Assembly (NCBI RefSeq): GCF_018145875.1
Contig: NZ_JAGSSV010000016.1
Location: forward strand, 1-64,000
Direction of reading: 5' to 3'
Source: Marinomonas vulgaris
Lineage (GTDB): Bacteria > Pseudomonadota > Gammaproteobacteria > Pseudomonadales > Marinomonadaceae
Length of the DNA stretch: 64,000 bases
Shown: positions 16,436 to 24,970 of the stretch, one piece after another
Numbering within the stretch: position 1 is the first letter of the stretch
Layout of the letters: each line of letters begins with the position of its first letter
Translations under genes and position numbers: made by a program
Notes under the pieces: model-generated
The model's input: the letters and a program-made list of their open reading frames with translations, nothing else
Told to the model about the DNA's origin: nothing
The model's database searches: none

Positions 16436-17902
16436 TTAATGACGAGGCAGCCAGAGTTTGGCTTCTAAACCTTGCTCTAGATGATTGCTCAGGGTGACTT
16501 CGCCGCCGTGGGCGCGGGCAATGTTGCGGGCGATGCTCAGGCCTAAGCCCATGCCGCCGGGGTGACCGGAATGGTCTGGCGTGAGGCGCGTGTAAGGCTG
16601 AAATACCTTGTCGATTTTGTCGATGGGAATACCAGGCCCCTGATCACAAATACGAATGCACACCTCATCTTGATGGTCTTCAATGTACACGGTGGCACGA
16701 TTTCCGTAATACAGGGCGTTGTCGACCAGATTCCCCAAACAACGTTTAATTGCCAGCGGTTTGCCGATAAACGGGTGCGCTAATTCGCCCACCACGGTCA
16801 GTTTGGTACCTTGTATGTTAGCCGCGCACTGCATGTCTTTTAGCATACGAGAAATGTTCACTTCGACGCGATTTTCGTGAATATCGGTTTCTTTTACGCT
16901 CTGTAGCGCGCCTTTTACCAACATGTCTAAATCTTCTAAATCGCGGATCATGGCGTCGCGGGTGTCGTCTTCGTCAAGCATTTCGGCGCGCAATCGCAGC
17001 CGCGTGATGGGCGTTTTTAGATCATGAGAAATGGACGCAAACAGGCGTTCTCGGTCGTTTAAATAGCGCTGAATGCGCCGTTGCATTTCGTTGAACGCCT
17101 TGGCGGTATTACGCACCTCGACGCTACCCACTTCTTTGATGGGTTGCCAATCTCCTTGACCAAAACGCTCTGCCGCGCGCGCCAAGGTGGCCAGTGGGCG
17201 CGTTACCCGTCGCAGTATCAGCACGGTCAGCAAGAGCACGGTAATCACCGACATGGCCATGGAAAACAAGCGGTCGCCGCTGAGCGCCGAGGTGCCATCT
17301 AAGAAATACGGGTCGGGCATGAGGCTGGCCAAATACAGCCAATCTTTGTCGTTAATGGGAATTTGAATGACGATGATCGGTGGCGTGAGTGGCTTGACCA
17401 ATAAGCTGTGGTGTCCCCAGCGCTCGGGCAAATCCACCAGTCGAGTTTGATTATTAATCACGTGCAAATCGCTTGGATCGGAAAAGGCGATCTTGGCGTT
17501 ACGAATGCCGAGTTGTTTGTCCAACGTCGATTGCACCTGATTTTTAACGATGTCTTTAAGGGGCGAATCGGGAATATTGTTGATGCGGATTTCTTCTTTG
17601 TTGAGCGTCACAAAAAACCGCGTGCCGCCCATGTCTTGTAACTGATCGATGACAATGTGGCGATAATTGGTCGGCAAAGAGGTGAAATAACTGACCGTCG
17701 CAGCGATACGAAACGCCATGTGTTTCGACACTTCGCGGACGTTTTCCTCGGTGTCGGATTCGAGCTGACGCAGCCAAATGGTCGAGCTAATAAACTGCGC
17801 GCTGGCCACGCCCAGAGCCATAATGATCAAGATTTGCCCCGTTAGCGATTGGGACCAGCGTTTGAAGCGCGACGCCGGATAAGAAGGCGGGTTAGTCGGC
17901 AT
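16436..17902 (-). CDS. gtrS: Sensor histidine kinase of the sugar regulon (GtrS type)
   Basis: About 488 aa from the ATG at 17902, which overlaps the regulator's stop by 11 bp; in-frame ATGs at 17920 and 17926 are possible alternatives. Two membrane helices (near 22-42 and 212-232) flank a periplasmic sensing domain, followed by HAMP, then HisKA with H293 in SISHDLKTP, and an ATPase domain with LGNLVDNALYYG, DQGPGIP and GMGLGLSI. All kinase boxes are intact. In pseudomonads GtrS senses glucose-derived acids and works with GltR to control gts genes and sugar catabolism. The same neighbours here support that role, but the ligand is an inference. Confidence 0.87.
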   Translation of the reverse strand: MPTNPPSYPASRFKRWSQSLTGQILIIMALGVASAQFISSTIWLRQLESDTEENVREVSKHMAFRIAATVSYFTSLPTNYRHIVIDQLQDMGGTRFFVTLNKEEIRINNIPDSPLKDIVKNQVQSTLDKQLGIRNAKIAFSDPSDLHVINNQTRLVDLPERWGHHSLLVKPLTPPIIVIQIPINDKDWLYLASLMPDPYFLDGTSALSGDRLFSMAMSVITVLLLTVLILRRVTRPLATLARAAERFGQGDWQPIKEVGSVEVRNTAKAFNEMQRRIQRYLNDRERLFASISHDLKTPITRLRLRAEMLDEDDTRDAMIRDLEDLDMLVKGALQSVKETDIHENRVEVNISRMLKDMQCAANIQGTKLTVVGELAHPFIGKPLAIKRCLGNLVDNALYYGNRATVYIEDHQDEVCIRICDQGPGIPIDKIDKVFQPYTRLTPDHSGHPGGMGLGLSIARNIARAHGGEVTLSNHLEQGLEAKLWLPRH

Positions 17903-18632
17903 TGGCGCTGGCAACCACATCAACATTGGCAGTCAAAATATAGCCTTGACCACGCACGGTTTTGATCAGTTGTGGGTGACGAGCGTCTTCACGCAAACGC
18001 TGGCGCAAACGGCTCACATGCACGTCGATAAAGCGGTCTAACGGTGCGCTGTCGCGGCCGCGGGTGTTTTCGGCAATGAGTTCGCGGGTGAGCACGTCGC
18101 CGGGGCGTTTAAGAAACAGCATGAGCAGGTTGTAATCTGCCCCCGAGAGGGACTCTTTTTCGCCTTCCACGTGCAATTCGCGTGACAGCGTATCTAGGGT
18201 AAATTGCGCAAAGCGATAGAAACGATGAGGCACTGGGGTGCTTTCGACCACTTCGGTGTGCTCCATACGACGCAAAATGGCCTTGATGCGCGCGAGCAAT
18301 TCTCGTGGGTTAAACGGCTTGGCAAGATAGTCATCGGCGCCTATTTCCAAACCAATGATGCGATCCATTTCATCGGAGTTGGCGGTCAGCATAATCACCG
18401 GTACTTGCGATTGGGCACGCAGGGCTCGACACACAGAAAAGCCATCTTGGCCTGGCAACATGATGTCTAAAATCACCAAGTCGATGGCTTGTTCGGCACG
18501 GAAACTCGCTAAAAAATCTTCGCCCGATTCCGCGGTGAACACGGTGAATTGGTGTTTTTCCAAATAGGTTTTGAGCAGGGTGCGAATTTCGTCGTCATCG
18601 TCTACAACATAGATAGATTTAGCGTGGGTCAT
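17892..18632 (-). CDS. gltR: OmpR-family response regulator (GltR type)
   Basis: 246 aa. Receiver domain with DDDD near residues 11-14, the phospho-acceptor D56 in DLVILDIMLPG and the AKPFNPRELLARI lysine block; C-terminal winged helix ending DVHVSRLRQRLREDARHPQLIKTVRGQGYIL. First gene of the gltR-gtrS operon, overlapping the kinase gene. It faces away from the fructokinase gene across a 200-bp region, so it may control the transporter operon behind it and the divergent catabolic genes. Confidence 0.9.
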   Translation of the reverse strand: MTHAKSIYVVDDDDEIRTLLKTYLEKHQFTVFTAESGEDFLASFRAEQAIDLVILDIMLPGQDGFSVCRALRAQSQVPVIMLTANSDEMDRIIGLEIGADDYLAKPFNPRELLARIKAILRRMEHTEVVESTPVPHRFYRFAQFTLDTLSRELHVEGEKESLSGADYNLLMLFLKRPGDVLTRELIAENTRGRDSAPLDRFIDVHVSRLRQRLREDARHPQLIKTVRGQGYILTANVDVVASANAD

Positions 18633-18763
18633 TCTTTTGCTCGGTGAAGGTGAGTTTTAATTATTGTTAGGCCGTAGCCTGTCATCTTTTTTGAGTCTAA
18701 CAAGAAAGGTACCAGCGAACCAATACACACACAAAGGTTGAGGCTGGTGGCGCTTTAAATAAA

Positions 18764-18777
18764 TTAAATTGATTTAA
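18764..18777. promoter_or_regulatory. Inverted repeat in the gltR-fructokinase divergent region
   Basis: TTAAAT-TG-ATTTAA dyad in an AT-rich stretch 56 bp upstream of the fructokinase ATG. It could be an operator, but it may also be chance in AT-rich promoter DNA. Confidence 0.3.
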
Positions 18778-18832
18778 TAGCAATAGACCTGCATAATTTT
18801 TAATCTAACTGCATTTTAAAGAGAATCTCATC

Positions 18833-19804
18833 ATGACAACTAAAGTAATGGCGTTTGGCGAAGCGCTAATCGACTTTTTATCCAACGGCGCGACCCAAGC
18901 AGGGGAATTAGAATCCTTCACAAAATTCCCTGGCGGCGCACCGGCCAATGTGGCGGTAGCGGTTGCGCGCTTGGGCGGCAATAGCCACTTTGTTGGGCAG
19001 GTTGGCGACGACGCCTTTGGTCATTTCTTGAAATCCTCGTTAAACGACTACGGGGTAAACACCACCAACATGCTGATGACAAAAGAGGCCAAAACCGCTT
19101 TAGCGTTTGTCAGTTTGGACAACACTGGCGAGCGCAGCTTCGAGTTTTATCGCAGCCCATCAGCGGACATTTTGTTCCGTGAAAGCGATTTTGATGGCGC
19201 TTGGTTCGCCGACAGCCAAGGGGTGTTTCACACCTGTTCTAACACCTTAACCGACGCGGACATCACCCAAGCGACGATTGCGGGCGTGAATATGGCGCGC
19301 GCGGCGAACTGGATTGTCAGCATCGACGTGAATTTGCGTACTAACTTATGGCCCAATGGTCAGGTAGACACGCAGCGAGTAATCGATTGGATGCAAAGTG
19401 GTGACGTAGTTAAAGCCAGCTTGGAAGAGCTTGCCGTAATGGCGGCCGATCCTTTTGCCCTGATCAACGAAAGCCTAGCGGCGGGCGTGAGCCTGTTCGT
19501 ATTGACCGACGGCGGCAACCCGATTCGCTTTTACACTGCCGCTCATGGCGAACACCAAGTTGTTACACCGAAAGTAGAAGTGAAAGACACCACGGCCGCA
19601 GGCGATGCGTTTGTGGGTGGTTTGCTGTATAAATTGGCAGAGCTAGGCGGTGATCGTGCGTCTTTGGCACAGTTGCCAGCGGCGCAATTGGTTGAAATTG
19701 TTCGTTTTGCCGCGGCATGCGGTGCAGATTCAGTGACCAAATTGGGTGCGTACCCATCGTTGCCGTCTTTGGACGAAGCCAATGCACAGCTGGCGCGCTT
19801 TTGA
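18833..19804 (+). CDS. scrK: Fructokinase (PfkB family)
   Basis: 323 aa. PfkB-family sugar kinase: MAFGEALIDF start, GGAPANVAVAVARLGG (34-49) and the second signature DTTAAGDAFVGG with the catalytic base D258. Similarity is best to bacterial fructokinases (ATP + fructose to fructose 6-phosphate). It lies 47 bp upstream of the alpha-glucosidase gene on the same strand. Together they could split and phosphorylate the two halves of a sucrose-like sugar. Other ketoses cannot be excluded. Confidence 0.88.
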   Translation: MTTKVMAFGEALIDFLSNGATQAGELESFTKFPGGAPANVAVAVARLGGNSHFVGQVGDDAFGHFLKSSLNDYGVNTTNMLMTKEAKTALAFVSLDNTGERSFEFYRSPSADILFRESDFDGAWFADSQGVFHTCSNTLTDADITQATIAGVNMARAANWIVSIDVNLRTNLWPNGQVDTQRVIDWMQSGDVVKASLEELAVMAADPFALINESLAAGVSLFVLTDGGNPIRFYTAAHGEHQVVTPKVEVKDTTAAGDAFVGGLLYKLAELGGDRASLAQLPAAQLVEIVRFAAACGADSVTKLGAYPSLPSLDEANAQLARF

Positions 19805-19851
19805 TCCATCGCCTTTAGAGACTTAACAAATACATGCCCCGGAGAGCCGAA

Positions 19852-21480
19852 ATGACGACCGATTTGAATTGGTGGAAAGGTGGGATTATTTACCAAATAT
19901 ACCCACGCAGTTTTATGGATGCGAACGGCGATGGTATCGGTGATCTGGCGGGCATTACCAGCAAACTAGACTATGTGGCCTCGTTGGGTGTAAACGCGAT
20001 CTGGCTGTCGCCGATCTTTACCTCGCCAATGAAAGACTTTGGCTATGATGTGTCGGATTATTGCGACATAGACCCCATGTTCGGCACATTGGCGGATTTT
20101 AAAGCTCTAATCGAGCGTGCCCACGAGCTTGGCTTGCAGGTGATGATTGATCAGGTGATCAGCCATTCTTCTGATCAGCACCCTTGGTTTGAAGAAAGTC
20201 GACAGGATAAAACCAACCCCAAAGCCGACTGGTACGTGTGGTCTGACCCCAAACCCGATGGCTCGCCACCGAATAATTGGTTGTCGATTTTTGGCGGCAG
20301 CGCATGGAAGTGGGACAGTCGTCGTTTGCAGTATTTTCTGCACAACTTTTTGGATTCTCAGCCGGATTTTAACTTCCATCACCCCGAAGTACGCCAAGTG
20401 CATTTAGACAATATGCGCTTTTGGTTGGAATTGGGCGTCGATGGTTTTCGCCTCGACACGGTGAATTTTTACTTTCACAGTGCCGGGCTGGAAGACAACC
20501 CCGCCTTGTTGCCGGGAGAGCCTAAAACCATGGGCGCGCCCCACGATAATCCTTATACCTACCAGCGCCATGTGTACGATTTGAGTCGCCCTGAAAACCT
20601 GCTGTTTTTGCAGCAGGTGCGCGCCTTGATGGACGAATTCCCCGGCACCACCACGGTGGGGGAAATTGGCGACGATTTCCCGCTCAAGCGCATGGCAGAA
20701 TACACGTCTGGCGGCGATAAGCTGCACATGGCTTACACCTTCGATTTTCTCAACAAGCCCCATTCCCCCGAGTACATTCGTACCACCTTGGCGAACATGA
20801 ACGAGATCGTCGGTGATGGCTGGCCGTGTTGGGCGTTGTCGAACCATGATGTGATGCGCGCTCGCACCCGCTGGGGTGGCGATGCGGCGAATGGTGAGCA
20901 ATACGCGTTGGCGGCCATGGCGTTGATTTTGTCGTTGCGTGGCAGCGTCTGCTTGTATCAAGGGGAGGAACTTGGCTTGCCCGAGGCGGACGTGCCGTTT
21001 GAGCGCATTCAAGACCCGTACGGAATCCCTTTATGGCCGGTGTTTAAAGGTCGAGACGGTTGTCGAACGCCTATGGTGTGGGATAAGGGCGCACAAGGTG
21101 GATTTTCAACGGTCGAGCCTTGGTTGCCGGTCGATCCGGTGCATTTGCCGCTGAGTGTGGCGGAGCAAGAAGCCAATCCAAAAGCCTTGCTGCATAAGGC
21201 CCGAAGGTTGATTTACTGGCGTCAGCAGCAGGCGGTTTTAGTCAATGGATCGTTGACCTTGTTGGAGGTAGAAAACGACCAATTAGTGGCGTTTGTGCGT
21301 GAGCATCAAGGTGAAAAAATCGTGGTTGTGGTCAACCTAACCGACGACAGCCAACAGGCGACACTGAAAGCACCATTAGAAGGAAATCTGACGGCCTTAG
21401 AAGGCCACGGATTTCACGCTGAGCTAGAGGGTAACATACTCACTTTACCGGCTTATCAAGTAGCCTATTACACCCAATAA
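19852..21480 (+). CDS. GH13 alpha-glucosidase (cytoplasmic)
   Basis: 542 aa from the ATG at 19852, which has GGAG 7 nt upstream; the in-frame ATG at 19834 lacks one. Order of GH13 blocks: WWKGGIIYQIYPRSF at the N-terminus, calcium-type loop DANGDGIGD (23-31), nucleophile D202 in GFRLDTVN, acid/base E271 in VGEIGD, and NHD (331-333) as the third carboxylate. There is no signal peptide, so it acts on imported sugars. Such enzymes cleave maltose, sucrose, trehalulose or related alpha-glucosides; the fructokinase next door points to sucrose or an isomer. The 3' end overlaps the convergent exonuclease gene by 13 bp. Confidence 0.92.
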   Translation: MTTDLNWWKGGIIYQIYPRSFMDANGDGIGDLAGITSKLDYVASLGVNAIWLSPIFTSPMKDFGYDVSDYCDIDPMFGTLADFKALIERAHELGLQVMIDQVISHSSDQHPWFEESRQDKTNPKADWYVWSDPKPDGSPPNNWLSIFGGSAWKWDSRRLQYFLHNFLDSQPDFNFHHPEVRQVHLDNMRFWLELGVDGFRLDTVNFYFHSAGLEDNPALLPGEPKTMGAPHDNPYTYQRHVYDLSRPENLLFLQQVRALMDEFPGTTTVGEIGDDFPLKRMAEYTSGGDKLHMAYTFDFLNKPHSPEYIRTTLANMNEIVGDGWPCWALSNHDVMRARTRWGGDAANGEQYALAAMALILSLRGSVCLYQGEELGLPEADVPFERIQDPYGIPLWPVFKGRDGCRTPMVWDKGAQGGFSTVEPWLPVDPVHLPLSVAEQEANPKALLHKARRLIYWRQQQAVLVNGSLTLLEVENDQLVAFVREHQGEKIVVVVNLTDDSQQATLKAPLEGNLTALEGHGFHAELEGNILTLPAYQVAYYTQ

Positions 21481-22184
21481 CTGGCGATGTCGGCGTCAAG
21501 GTCCATGTGATACGACATTTGCGCTTGCAGCAATTCTGCCGATGATAAGGCGTCTGTCAGGGCATGATGGGCCTTGTAGCGGGGCAGTTTATAGCGTTGG
21601 CGGCAGGCGTCTAAGCGCAACGATGGCTGCTTACCGAAGCGCTTCCACCAAGGTTGGTGAATCGCTTGGCGTTCAATGTCCATGGTGTCGAGAACCGGAA
21701 AATACAGCGGATAACCATATATTTTCATCGCGGCTTCGAGTAAAAATTGTCGCTCAATGGACACGCAATGCACCACAATCACGTGTTGTGCGAGTGCGGC
21801 CAAAATCTCCTCTAAAATCGCCTCCAGCCTAGGTGCTTCGGCCAGTTCAGCGTGGGTGATTTCGTGAATGGTGACCGATTCGGCGTTCAGGGCGCGTTTG
21901 GGTTTGGCCATCCAATATTTTGCCCCTTGGCAACGTATGGTGCGGTGGTTGAGCGGAATCAGCCCCAAGCTGATGATTTCGTCTTGGCTGGAATCTAACC
22001 CCGTGGTTTCCAAATCCAACGCCAGCAATGGCGCGTCTTTGAGTGCTATTTGCGCACTGATCATACCGGCTTCATAAAAGCGTTTTAACGGCCCTTCGGG
22101 GGCGTCTTTTGCCCATTCAGCGTACATGGCTTGCCAGTCTTGACGGTCCGCTTTGGGGGTTTTTTTCACTAAGGATTTGCCCAT
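21468..22184 (-). CDS. DnaQ-like 3'-5' exonuclease
   Basis: 238 aa, DEDDh exonuclease fold: D57 and E59 in ALDLETTGLD, a QDEIISLGLIPL strand, VVHCVSIERQFL (second acidic or histidine motif region) and HALTDA near residues 205-210 (DEDDh His and Asp). It resembles the epsilon proofreading subunit but has an N-terminal extension and lacks the polymerase-binding tail, so it is probably a separate exonuclease. It overlaps the upstream CBS/nucleotidyltransferase gene by one base. This pairing is common in marine gammaproteobacteria and pseudomonads, suggesting a shared but unknown function. Confidence 0.85.
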   Translation of the reverse strand: MGKSLVKKTPKADRQDWQAMYAEWAKDAPEGPLKRFYEAGMISAQIALKDAPLLALDLETTGLDSSQDEIISLGLIPLNHRTIRCQGAKYWMAKPKRALNAESVTIHEITHAELAEAPRLEAILEEILAALAQHVIVVHCVSIERQFLLEAAMKIYGYPLYFPVLDTMDIERQAIHQPWWKRFGKQPSLRLDACRQRYKLPRYKAHHALTDALSSAELLQAQMSYHMDLDADIASYWV

Positions 22185-24040
22185 TAGCTGCGTTTCCCTG
22201 CGTAGCGGAATTTAATGAATTCCTGTTGGCGAGCAACGATGTGAAAGGCGTCCCGCAAATGGCGCTTTTCGAACGACGACAAGTTTTCTGGGTTGACCTG
22301 ATTGTTGGGTTCTTCACCGGCTTCGATTTGATCTTTTTGGTTGCGAATGCGCACCATGCCGATCATTTCCAGTGCGAGCGCCAAATCTTTAGCGCGACCG
22401 TCTGGCAGTAGGCCGGCGGCTTCAATGTCTTCAAGGCGTTCTAGGGTATTCAGTTTGTCGCTGCCACAGGCAAAGGCATGAACGCGGACAATGTCGATAA
22501 TGGGGGCGATGCCGCGTTCTTTGAGGTTAAAGGTGTGGGACTGTTTGCCACCGCCATCCAGTACGAATTGACGGAAAAAGCCCAGTGGCGGTTTGCGCTG
22601 GTTGGCGTTTCTGGCCATGAAGGTTAAAAAACCAGGGTGTTGTTTGACTTCTTGGCGGATATGGCGGTTCAGCTGTTTGGCGAGGGTTTTATCCCCATAA
22701 ATACCGCGTAAATCGAAGAAAATGGACAGTCGCAATAAGGCTTCGGCCTTGGGCTGTTGAATCCACTCGCTGAAATAGTCTTTCCATACGTTCAACGGCT
22801 GACGCCAGCGGGTGTTGGACGCCATAATATCGCCGGTACACAAATCATAACCGCAGGCATCTAGATGCTGACACACCCAATCCGATAGGTTTTTAAAGTA
22901 GTCACCATGCTGCTCCGGGTTGTATTTATTGCTGAGAATTAGGGCGTTATCTTGATCGGTTTTGATGGTTTGTTCTTCTCGTGCTTGCGACCCCAAAGCG
23001 ATAAAGCAGTAGGGCACAGGCGGCGGACCGAATTTTTCCTCGGCGAGTTGCAAAAGGCGTTTAACGAAAGCGGTGCCTATGTGTGACATGGCGTTGCCGA
23101 TCATTTGCGTATTGGCGTCGGCCAGCACCAATTGCGTGAAGGTATGAGTCATCTTGCGGCTGATGCTTTTTAGCCCTTCGATGCTGGTTTGCTTGTAAAT
23201 ATCACTGATAAGATAGACGCTGCCGTGGCTTTCTTTTTGGATCAGATCGCCGGTGCTGATCACGCCAATCGGGCGTCCGTTTTTGACAATGGGAATGTGG
23301 TGGACATTGCGCCCCATCATTTTTAGTACCGCTTCCGAGGCGTAATCGCCGCTGTCCATCACCAGTGGATCGCGGGTCATGATGGTGGAAATAGGGGTGT
23401 CGTAATTCAGCCCTTGAGCGACGGCTCGGGTGCGCAAATCTCGGTCGGTAATTATGCCGATTAGCTCGTCGTTTTCGGTGATCAACAGGCTGGATACTCG
23501 GTGTTCGGTCATGATTTGTGCCGCCGTGCGGATGTCGGAAGACAAATCGGTACTGATCGGCTGGCGGCGCAATAAGCTGACCACAGGGCAGGTCATGAGC
23601 GAGACGTCGGAGCTTTGTGAGTCCATTGCAACACGCAAACGCACCTCGCGGGCCAGCTCGAAGAAGTCAGAAAAGGTGTCGTTTTCTTCGTAAAATTTGA
23701 GAAACCAACGGGCTGGAATACGATACAACAAGCTGTCTTCGATGGTGCGCATCGACTGGGACGACTTGCCGCCACGCAACAAGGAAAAGTAACCGAATAG
23801 CTCCCCTTCGTTCATGCGACGAATGAGCTTTTCGTCTTTGCTCAGTACTTCGATGGCGCCACTGCGGATAAAAAACAGCGCGTTATTGAGCGAACTGGGG
23901 GCGATGACCCATTCTCCCGCACGCATGTATTGGATTTCGATTTCCTTCGTCATGTCGTTGAGTTGTGGGTCGTCGGCCATGTCGTCAAAGGGCGCATGCT
24001 GGCACAAGGCTTCGAGTATTTCGGTTAATTCAACGTCCAT
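22184..24040 (-). CDS. cNMP-binding / CBS / DUF294 nucleotidyltransferase-like signalling protein
   Basis: 618 aa with four parts in order: cyclic-nucleotide-binding-like domain (about 15-130; RMNEGELFGYFSLLRGGKSS), two CBS repeats (about 155-270; IGIITDRDLRTRAVAQG and IGVISTGDLIQKE), the DUF294 nucleotidyltransferase-like domain with GSQAREEQTIKTDQDNALIL (near 350-370), and a C-terminal helical DUF294_C substrate-binding domain. CBS pairs usually bind adenine nucleotides, so the protein may sense energy state. Enzymatic activity is not established for the family. It is probably co-transcribed with the exonuclease. Confidence 0.87.
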   Translation of the reverse strand: MDVELTEILEALCQHAPFDDMADDPQLNDMTKEIEIQYMRAGEWVIAPSSLNNALFFIRSGAIEVLSKDEKLIRRMNEGELFGYFSLLRGGKSSQSMRTIEDSLLYRIPARWFLKFYEENDTFSDFFELAREVRLRVAMDSQSSDVSLMTCPVVSLLRRQPISTDLSSDIRTAAQIMTEHRVSSLLITENDELIGIITDRDLRTRAVAQGLNYDTPISTIMTRDPLVMDSGDYASEAVLKMMGRNVHHIPIVKNGRPIGVISTGDLIQKESHGSVYLISDIYKQTSIEGLKSISRKMTHTFTQLVLADANTQMIGNAMSHIGTAFVKRLLQLAEEKFGPPPVPYCFIALGSQAREEQTIKTDQDNALILSNKYNPEQHGDYFKNLSDWVCQHLDACGYDLCTGDIMASNTRWRQPLNVWKDYFSEWIQQPKAEALLRLSIFFDLRGIYGDKTLAKQLNRHIRQEVKQHPGFLTFMARNANQRKPPLGFFRQFVLDGGGKQSHTFNLKERGIAPIIDIVRVHAFACGSDKLNTLERLEDIEAAGLLPDGRAKDLALALEMIGMVRIRNQKDQIEAGEEPNNQVNPENLSSFEKRHLRDAFHIVARQQEFIKFRYAGKRS

Positions 24041-24080
24041 CGTAGGTCCCTGTTGGTGGTTATCTTTGTCTATAGACAGT

Positions 24081-24647
24081 TTAGTTTAAAAAAGGCGCGG
24101 CGATTGTAATCACACCAATAATAAGAAACAGCAAGCAAGCGACTTGCCTTGTACGGTCTGCGTTTATTCTGTCCATGATCCAATTTCCAGCGAAGACCAC
24201 GGGGACATTGGCTAACATCATGCCAAGAGTAGAGCCTAACAAGACTAACCAAACGCCGCCATAGTGAGCGCCCAACAAGACAGTGGCGATTTGAGTTTTG
24301 TCGCCGATCTCTGCTAAAAAGAACAGCACAAAGGTCGCACCAAATGCGCCGTATTTGAGCATTTTGTTGTCGTCGCTGTCGTCTTTATCGGGAATCAATA
24401 ACCACAAACCGACGGCAATAAAGCTCAAACCCACAACCCAACTGAGGGCGCTGTCGGGGATCCAATGGGCGATTTCTACCCCAAGCCATGCAGACAAGGC
24501 GTGATTAAGCAGGGTGGCGAGCAAAATGCCCATTACAATAGACAATTTAGAGGCAAAACGCGTCGCAAGGAACAAGGCTAAGAGTTGAGTTTTGTCGCCC
24601 ATTTCGGCTAAAGCAACGGTGGAGACAGAGGTGAAAAATGCTTCCAT
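24081..24647 (-). CDS. mneA: GDT1/UPF0016 family cation (Mn2+) exporter
   Basis: 188 aa from the ATG at 24647, which gives the family start MEAFFTSVSTVALAEMGDKTQ; the frame runs 35 codons further upstream without family residues. The duplicated E-x-G-D-K-T motif is present twice (15-20 and again near 112 as EIGDKT), with six or seven membrane helices. Bacterial members (MneA in Vibrio) export manganese; eukaryotic relatives move Mn2+/Ca2+. A hairpin lies in the leader (24663-24704). The symbol is by family analogy. Confidence 0.85.
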   Translation of the reverse strand: MEAFFTSVSTVALAEMGDKTQLLALFLATRFASKLSIVMGILLATLLNHALSAWLGVEIAHWIPDSALSWVVGLSFIAVGLWLLIPDKDDSDDNKMLKYGAFGATFVLFFLAEIGDKTQIATVLLGAHYGGVWLVLLGSTLGMMLANVPVVFAGNWIMDRINADRTRQVACLLFLIIGVITIAAPFLN

Positions 24648-24662
24648 TTTAAAGGTAATCCT

Positions 24663-24704
24663 AGGTGGGCAGTCAAACAAAAGACAACAAACCTGAGCCC
24701 ACCT
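24663..24704 (-). promoter_or_regulatory. Leader hairpin upstream of the GDT1-type Mn exporter gene
   Basis: 8-bp perfect arms AGGTGGGC (24663-24670) and GCCCACCT (24697-24704), with a direct repeat GGCTCAGGT within the minus-strand leader. The 3' arm ends just before the AGGA that may serve as the ribosome-binding site, 11 nt from the ATG. Mn exporters of this family often have a yybP-ykoY Mn riboswitch, but I do not see its GGGGAGUAG-type core here. Confidence 0.35.
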
Positions 24705-24892
24705 GAGCCAAGTTATTGTCTTAAGTCTCATCAATCCTGCGATTTTCATCACATCAGGACTTCTATGCCACGAGCGTGAGGCTCAATTATGTTGACAAAG
24801 AATCTTTGCTGCACAGATCGTTTGCATAAATGATCAGCGTGTTGCAAAGAAGATTACTCCCCCAAGAGGGCACTGATAATAGGCCATTTACC

Positions 24893-24932
24893 CCAAAAAA
24901 ACAACGCGAGGGACAGACGTCGCTCGCGTTGT
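24893..24932 (-). terminator. Rho-independent terminator of the BCCT transporter gene
   Basis: 10-bp stem ACAACGCGAG (24901-24910) with CTCGCGTTGT (24923-24932). On the minus strand the hairpin is followed by a T7 run (complement of the A-run ending at 24901). It lies about 40 bp past the stop codon. Confidence 0.88.
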
Positions 24933-24970
24933 GGTCACCCTGATGTTTTTCGTCTAAGACGATAACATCG

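Noticed and set aside
20404-21012. 202-aa antisense frame in the alpha-glucosidase gene
   Set aside because: It is opposite conserved GH13 catalytic blocks and has no domain of its own.
24648-24760. yybP-ykoY manganese riboswitch
   Set aside because: The GGGGAGUAG-type core is not visible on the minus strand, so I list only a hairpin.
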